Below are positions 21,973 through 23,624 of a DNA stretch of 23,624 bases, piece by piece (the stretch's first letter is position 1; each line of letters begins with the position of its first letter). The notes beneath the pieces were generated by a model that was given only the letters and a program-made list of their open reading frames with translations, was not told the origin of the DNA and searched no databases. Origin of the DNA: an uncultured Dorea sp. (GTDB lineage Bacteria; Bacillota; Clostridia; Lachnospirales; Lachnospiraceae); NCBI GenBank assembly GCA_910584615.1, contig CAJUAM010000045.1, positions 1 to 23,624 on the forward strand. The letters are read 5' to 3'. Both the position numbers and the translations under genes were made by a program.

Positions 21973-23349
21973 CTATTCTACCGTAATATCTTTATAAAAA
22001 AGTGAAAGTATTTCCTTATAGTCTTTGCTCTGCTTGGCCATCTCATTAGCTCCTGTCTGGCTCATACCTATACCATGGCCAAAGCCTCCGCCTTCGATCA
22101 CAAATTCTTCTCCCTTTTTTTCTATAGTAAAAAAAGCACTTGGAAGTAAATCTCTGCCATTCGTTTCACTTCCATCCTGTCTCTTGATCTTATACTCACT
22201 TCCGCCCAACGCTCTCCGGATCTTATTCTCCGTTTTTACAGTGACGCTTCCTTTATCTCCAACTGCTTTCATGGCAACTGCCACATCTCCGGGCCCCCGC
22301 TTTGTAATCTCAACACTCTCAAGCAGTCCTATATCCTTCCCTGTATTCAGTCCGATCAAATTGGACAGAGTCTTAACCGGCACTGTCACAGACCAGCGGT
22401 ACCACGGCAGATCTTTTTCATAATCACCGTTTTCTCCTTTTATCTTTGCAGAATACAGATATCCGTTCTTCTTGCCAGGCTTTGTACCCCAGGCCTCCAT
22501 CGTTGTCGTCCTCCCGCAGGAAGTAGAATAAAAATAGGTAGATACGATCTCGCCTTTATATCTGACCGTTTCTCCTGCTGTTTCTTTTACCGCATTGGAT
22601 GAAGTCTCTGCCTGACTCGAATTGTTGTACACCTGATAACTGGTGCTGTCATTAATGTGCGCTTCATATTCCGGATACGCATACTTTTCCATCTGTCTGT
22701 ACGCATAGCTCCTGGCGCACACTGCCTGTGCCTTTAATGCCTCCAGCTCATAAGAAGCCGGCATCTCACTGGGAACTACTCCGCAGAGATAGCTTTCTAC
22801 AGAAAGCTCATTAATGATCACGATCCCTTCCGCTGTACTCCTAAGCTCGATCACACCGTCATAGGATGGCTGCCCGTCCCCCCGTTTCAGGCTCTCCACT
22901 TTGATCTTTCCCTTTTTCGCGCTGATACGCACCGCACCTTGTTCAAACCATTCATGATCCGGCGCGATTTTTAGTACCTTTTTCTTTTTATATTCTTTTT
23001 TATCCTTTCCATATGTAACGATCATTCCTGACTCAGACGACAGACTAACCTGCGAATGAGTGATATCACTGAAACCGTTCGTCATAAGAAGAACCCGGAT
23101 ATCGGGATTATCTGCTTTTATCTTCTCACTTTTATCTGGATTGCCGTTATCCGCAGTATTTTTATCTGCTGCTTTATCCGCCTTTTTTTCATTCTCTGGC
23201 TTTACTTTTTCTACCTTGCTCACTTCCACACTCTTTTTTGCCCCGCCTTTTACAGCTGTCGTAAGTCCGACAACAATAAAGATCATAACCAGCAGTGATA
23301 TTGCATAATAAATCTGCTTCTCTTTATTTTTTTTCCGTTTCTTCCTCAT
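21973..23349 (-). CDS. SpoIID/LytB-domain membrane protein
   Basis: SpoIID-type proteins are membrane-anchored lytic transglycosylases that cut peptidoglycan; SpoIID itself acts during engulfment in sporulation. I chose ATG 23349 (458 residues) because AAAGG lies seven bases upstream and the protein then starts with a basic run followed by a membrane helix (about 14-32); an ATG at 23412 has no ribosome binding site. A low-complexity Lys/Glu/Asp linker (about 35-80) precedes the domain. Hallmarks are ESYLCGVVPSEMPASYE with the likely catalytic Glu, LEALKAQAVCARSYAYRQ, HINDSTSYQVYNN, YFYSTSCGRTT and the C-terminal GGGFGHGIGMSQTGANEMA. It is longer than Bacillus SpoIID (about 340), so a vegetative LytB-like role is an alternative. 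No sporulation-type promoter was convincing. Confidence 0.87.
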   Translation of the reverse strand: MRKKRKKNKEKQIYYAISLLVMIFIVVGLTTAVKGGAKKSVEVSKVEKVKPENEKKADKAADKNTADNGNPDKSEKIKADNPDIRVLLMTNGFSDITHSQVSLSSESGMIVTYGKDKKEYKKKKVLKIAPDHEWFEQGAVRISAKKGKIKVESLKRGDGQPSYDGVIELRSTAEGIVIINELSVESYLCGVVPSEMPASYELEALKAQAVCARSYAYRQMEKYAYPEYEAHINDSTSYQVYNNSSQAETSSNAVKETAGETVRYKGEIVSTYFYSTSCGRTTTMEAWGTKPGKKNGYLYSAKIKGENGDYEKDLPWYRWSVTVPVKTLSNLIGLNTGKDIGLLESVEITKRGPGDVAVAMKAVGDKGSVTVKTENKIRRALGGSEYKIKRQDGSETNGRDLLPSAFFTIEKKGEEFVIEGGGFGHGIGMSQTGANEMAKQSKDYKEILSLFYKDITVE

Positions 23350-23430
23350 CTTTATACCTTTATTCCTTCTCCCCAAAACCAACACCCCTCTTTCGGGATA
23401 AAAACTCTTCATGCTTATACACGCTATTTA

Positions 23431-23458
23431 AAAAGACAGCCGTAAAGGGCTGTCTTTT
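23431..23458 (-). terminator. Terminator after the 6S-like RNA
   Basis: A perfect 11-bp stem (AAAAGACAGCC at 23431-23441 with GGCTGTCTTTT at 23448-23458) with a 6-nt loop; TTTTTAAAT follows on the minus strand. It lies between the structured RNA and the SpoIID-type gene, so the latter needs its own promoter in the next 80 nt. Confidence 0.9.
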
Positions 23459-23460
23459 CT

Positions 23461-23624
23461 CTTTTGTACGTTCCCCAAAATGCCGGTTTCTGTATTTTGA
23501 CTCCTAGCCACAGCTAGGTGGGTGTCCGCATCCGCTTTTTTGTCTTCCCCTGCGTAAATGGAGGCCTGACATATTACGGAGATATAAGAGTCCCGTTTAA
23601 AGTTTTGTAGGTTCAAAATTACAG
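23461..23624 (-). ncRNA. ssrS: Probable 6S RNA, 5' end cut by the right window edge
   Basis: The minus strand carries a non-coding sequence with the architecture of 6S RNA, which binds the sigma-A RNA polymerase holoenzyme. A closing stem pairs CTGTAATTTTGA (23624-23613) with TCAAAATACAG (23500-23490), one A bulged. Above it lies an open bubble, whose 3' side holds a small CCTAGC/GCTAGG hairpin (23518-23503). A terminal stem then pairs TCCG with CGGA and GTC with GAC and ends in a CCTCC/GGGG hairpin. The 3' flank GGCATTTTGGGGAAC recalls 6S genes of other Firmicutes from memory. The partner of that flank should lie past the edge. A 62-codon frame overlaps the region but has no coding look. Confidence 0.65.

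Noticed and set aside
23428..23616. 62-codon minus-strand ORF at the right edge
   Set aside because: It spans the 6S-like RNA and its terminator, has no ribosome binding site, and the sequence is better explained by RNA structure.

Overview
The window looks like a chromosomal segment of a low-GC, Gram-positive, spore-forming anaerobe of the Clostridia, most likely the family Lachnospiraceae. The evidence is an oxygen-independent corrin-ring (cbi) gene set, a phenylalanyl-tRNA synthetase T-box leader, a perfect CIRCE box, a SpoIID/LytB-type protein, frequent TTG starts with strong Shine-Dalgarno sequences, and a group IIC intron whose reverse transcriptase closely resembles the Eubacterium rectale maturase (comparison from memory). 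Every convincing intact gene is on the minus strand, so the window is best read from right to left.

Right edge to left: a structured RNA (probable 6S RNA, cut by the window edge) with its own terminator; a SpoIID/LytB-domain membrane protein; htpG behind a sigma-A type promoter and a perfect CIRCE operator; a terminator; a two-gene unit of a YihY-family membrane protein and a small HAD-like protein; then a promoter, a T-box leader and the run pheS-pheT-sppA-RDD protein-queA. Next come a 204-aa membrane-anchored protein of unknown function, an OmpR-type response regulator and a histidine kinase. A promoter inside the 3' end of the kinase gene leads into cbiD-cbiL-4hbD-cbiF-cbiG-cbiH.

The cbi genes encode four of the ring methyltransferases (C20, C17, C11, C1) and the CbiG hydrolase of the anaerobic cobalamin pathway. 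CbiE/T, CbiJ, CbiC and CbiA are not here. An iron-dependent alcohol dehydrogenase that looks like 4-hydroxybutyrate dehydrogenase sits in the middle of the operon, translationally coupled to cbiL. I see no cobalamin riboswitch in front of cbiD.

The left 3.4 kb is a scarred accessory patch: a plus-strand 3' remnant of an XRE regulator abutting an apparently 5'-truncated coiled-coil membrane protein, an orphan Phd/YefM-like N-terminus, a secreted lysine-rich protein with two Ig-like BIG2 domains, and a group IIC intron (cut by the left edge) inserted right behind the terminator hairpin of that gene.

I found no CRISPR array, tRNA, rRNA or DNA transposase. The most interesting items are the dehydrogenase inside the corrin operon, the two-component module joined to that operon, the CIRCE box placed upstream of the htpG -35, the terminator-targeted intron with a variant 5' end, and the rearrangement scar near position 3260.
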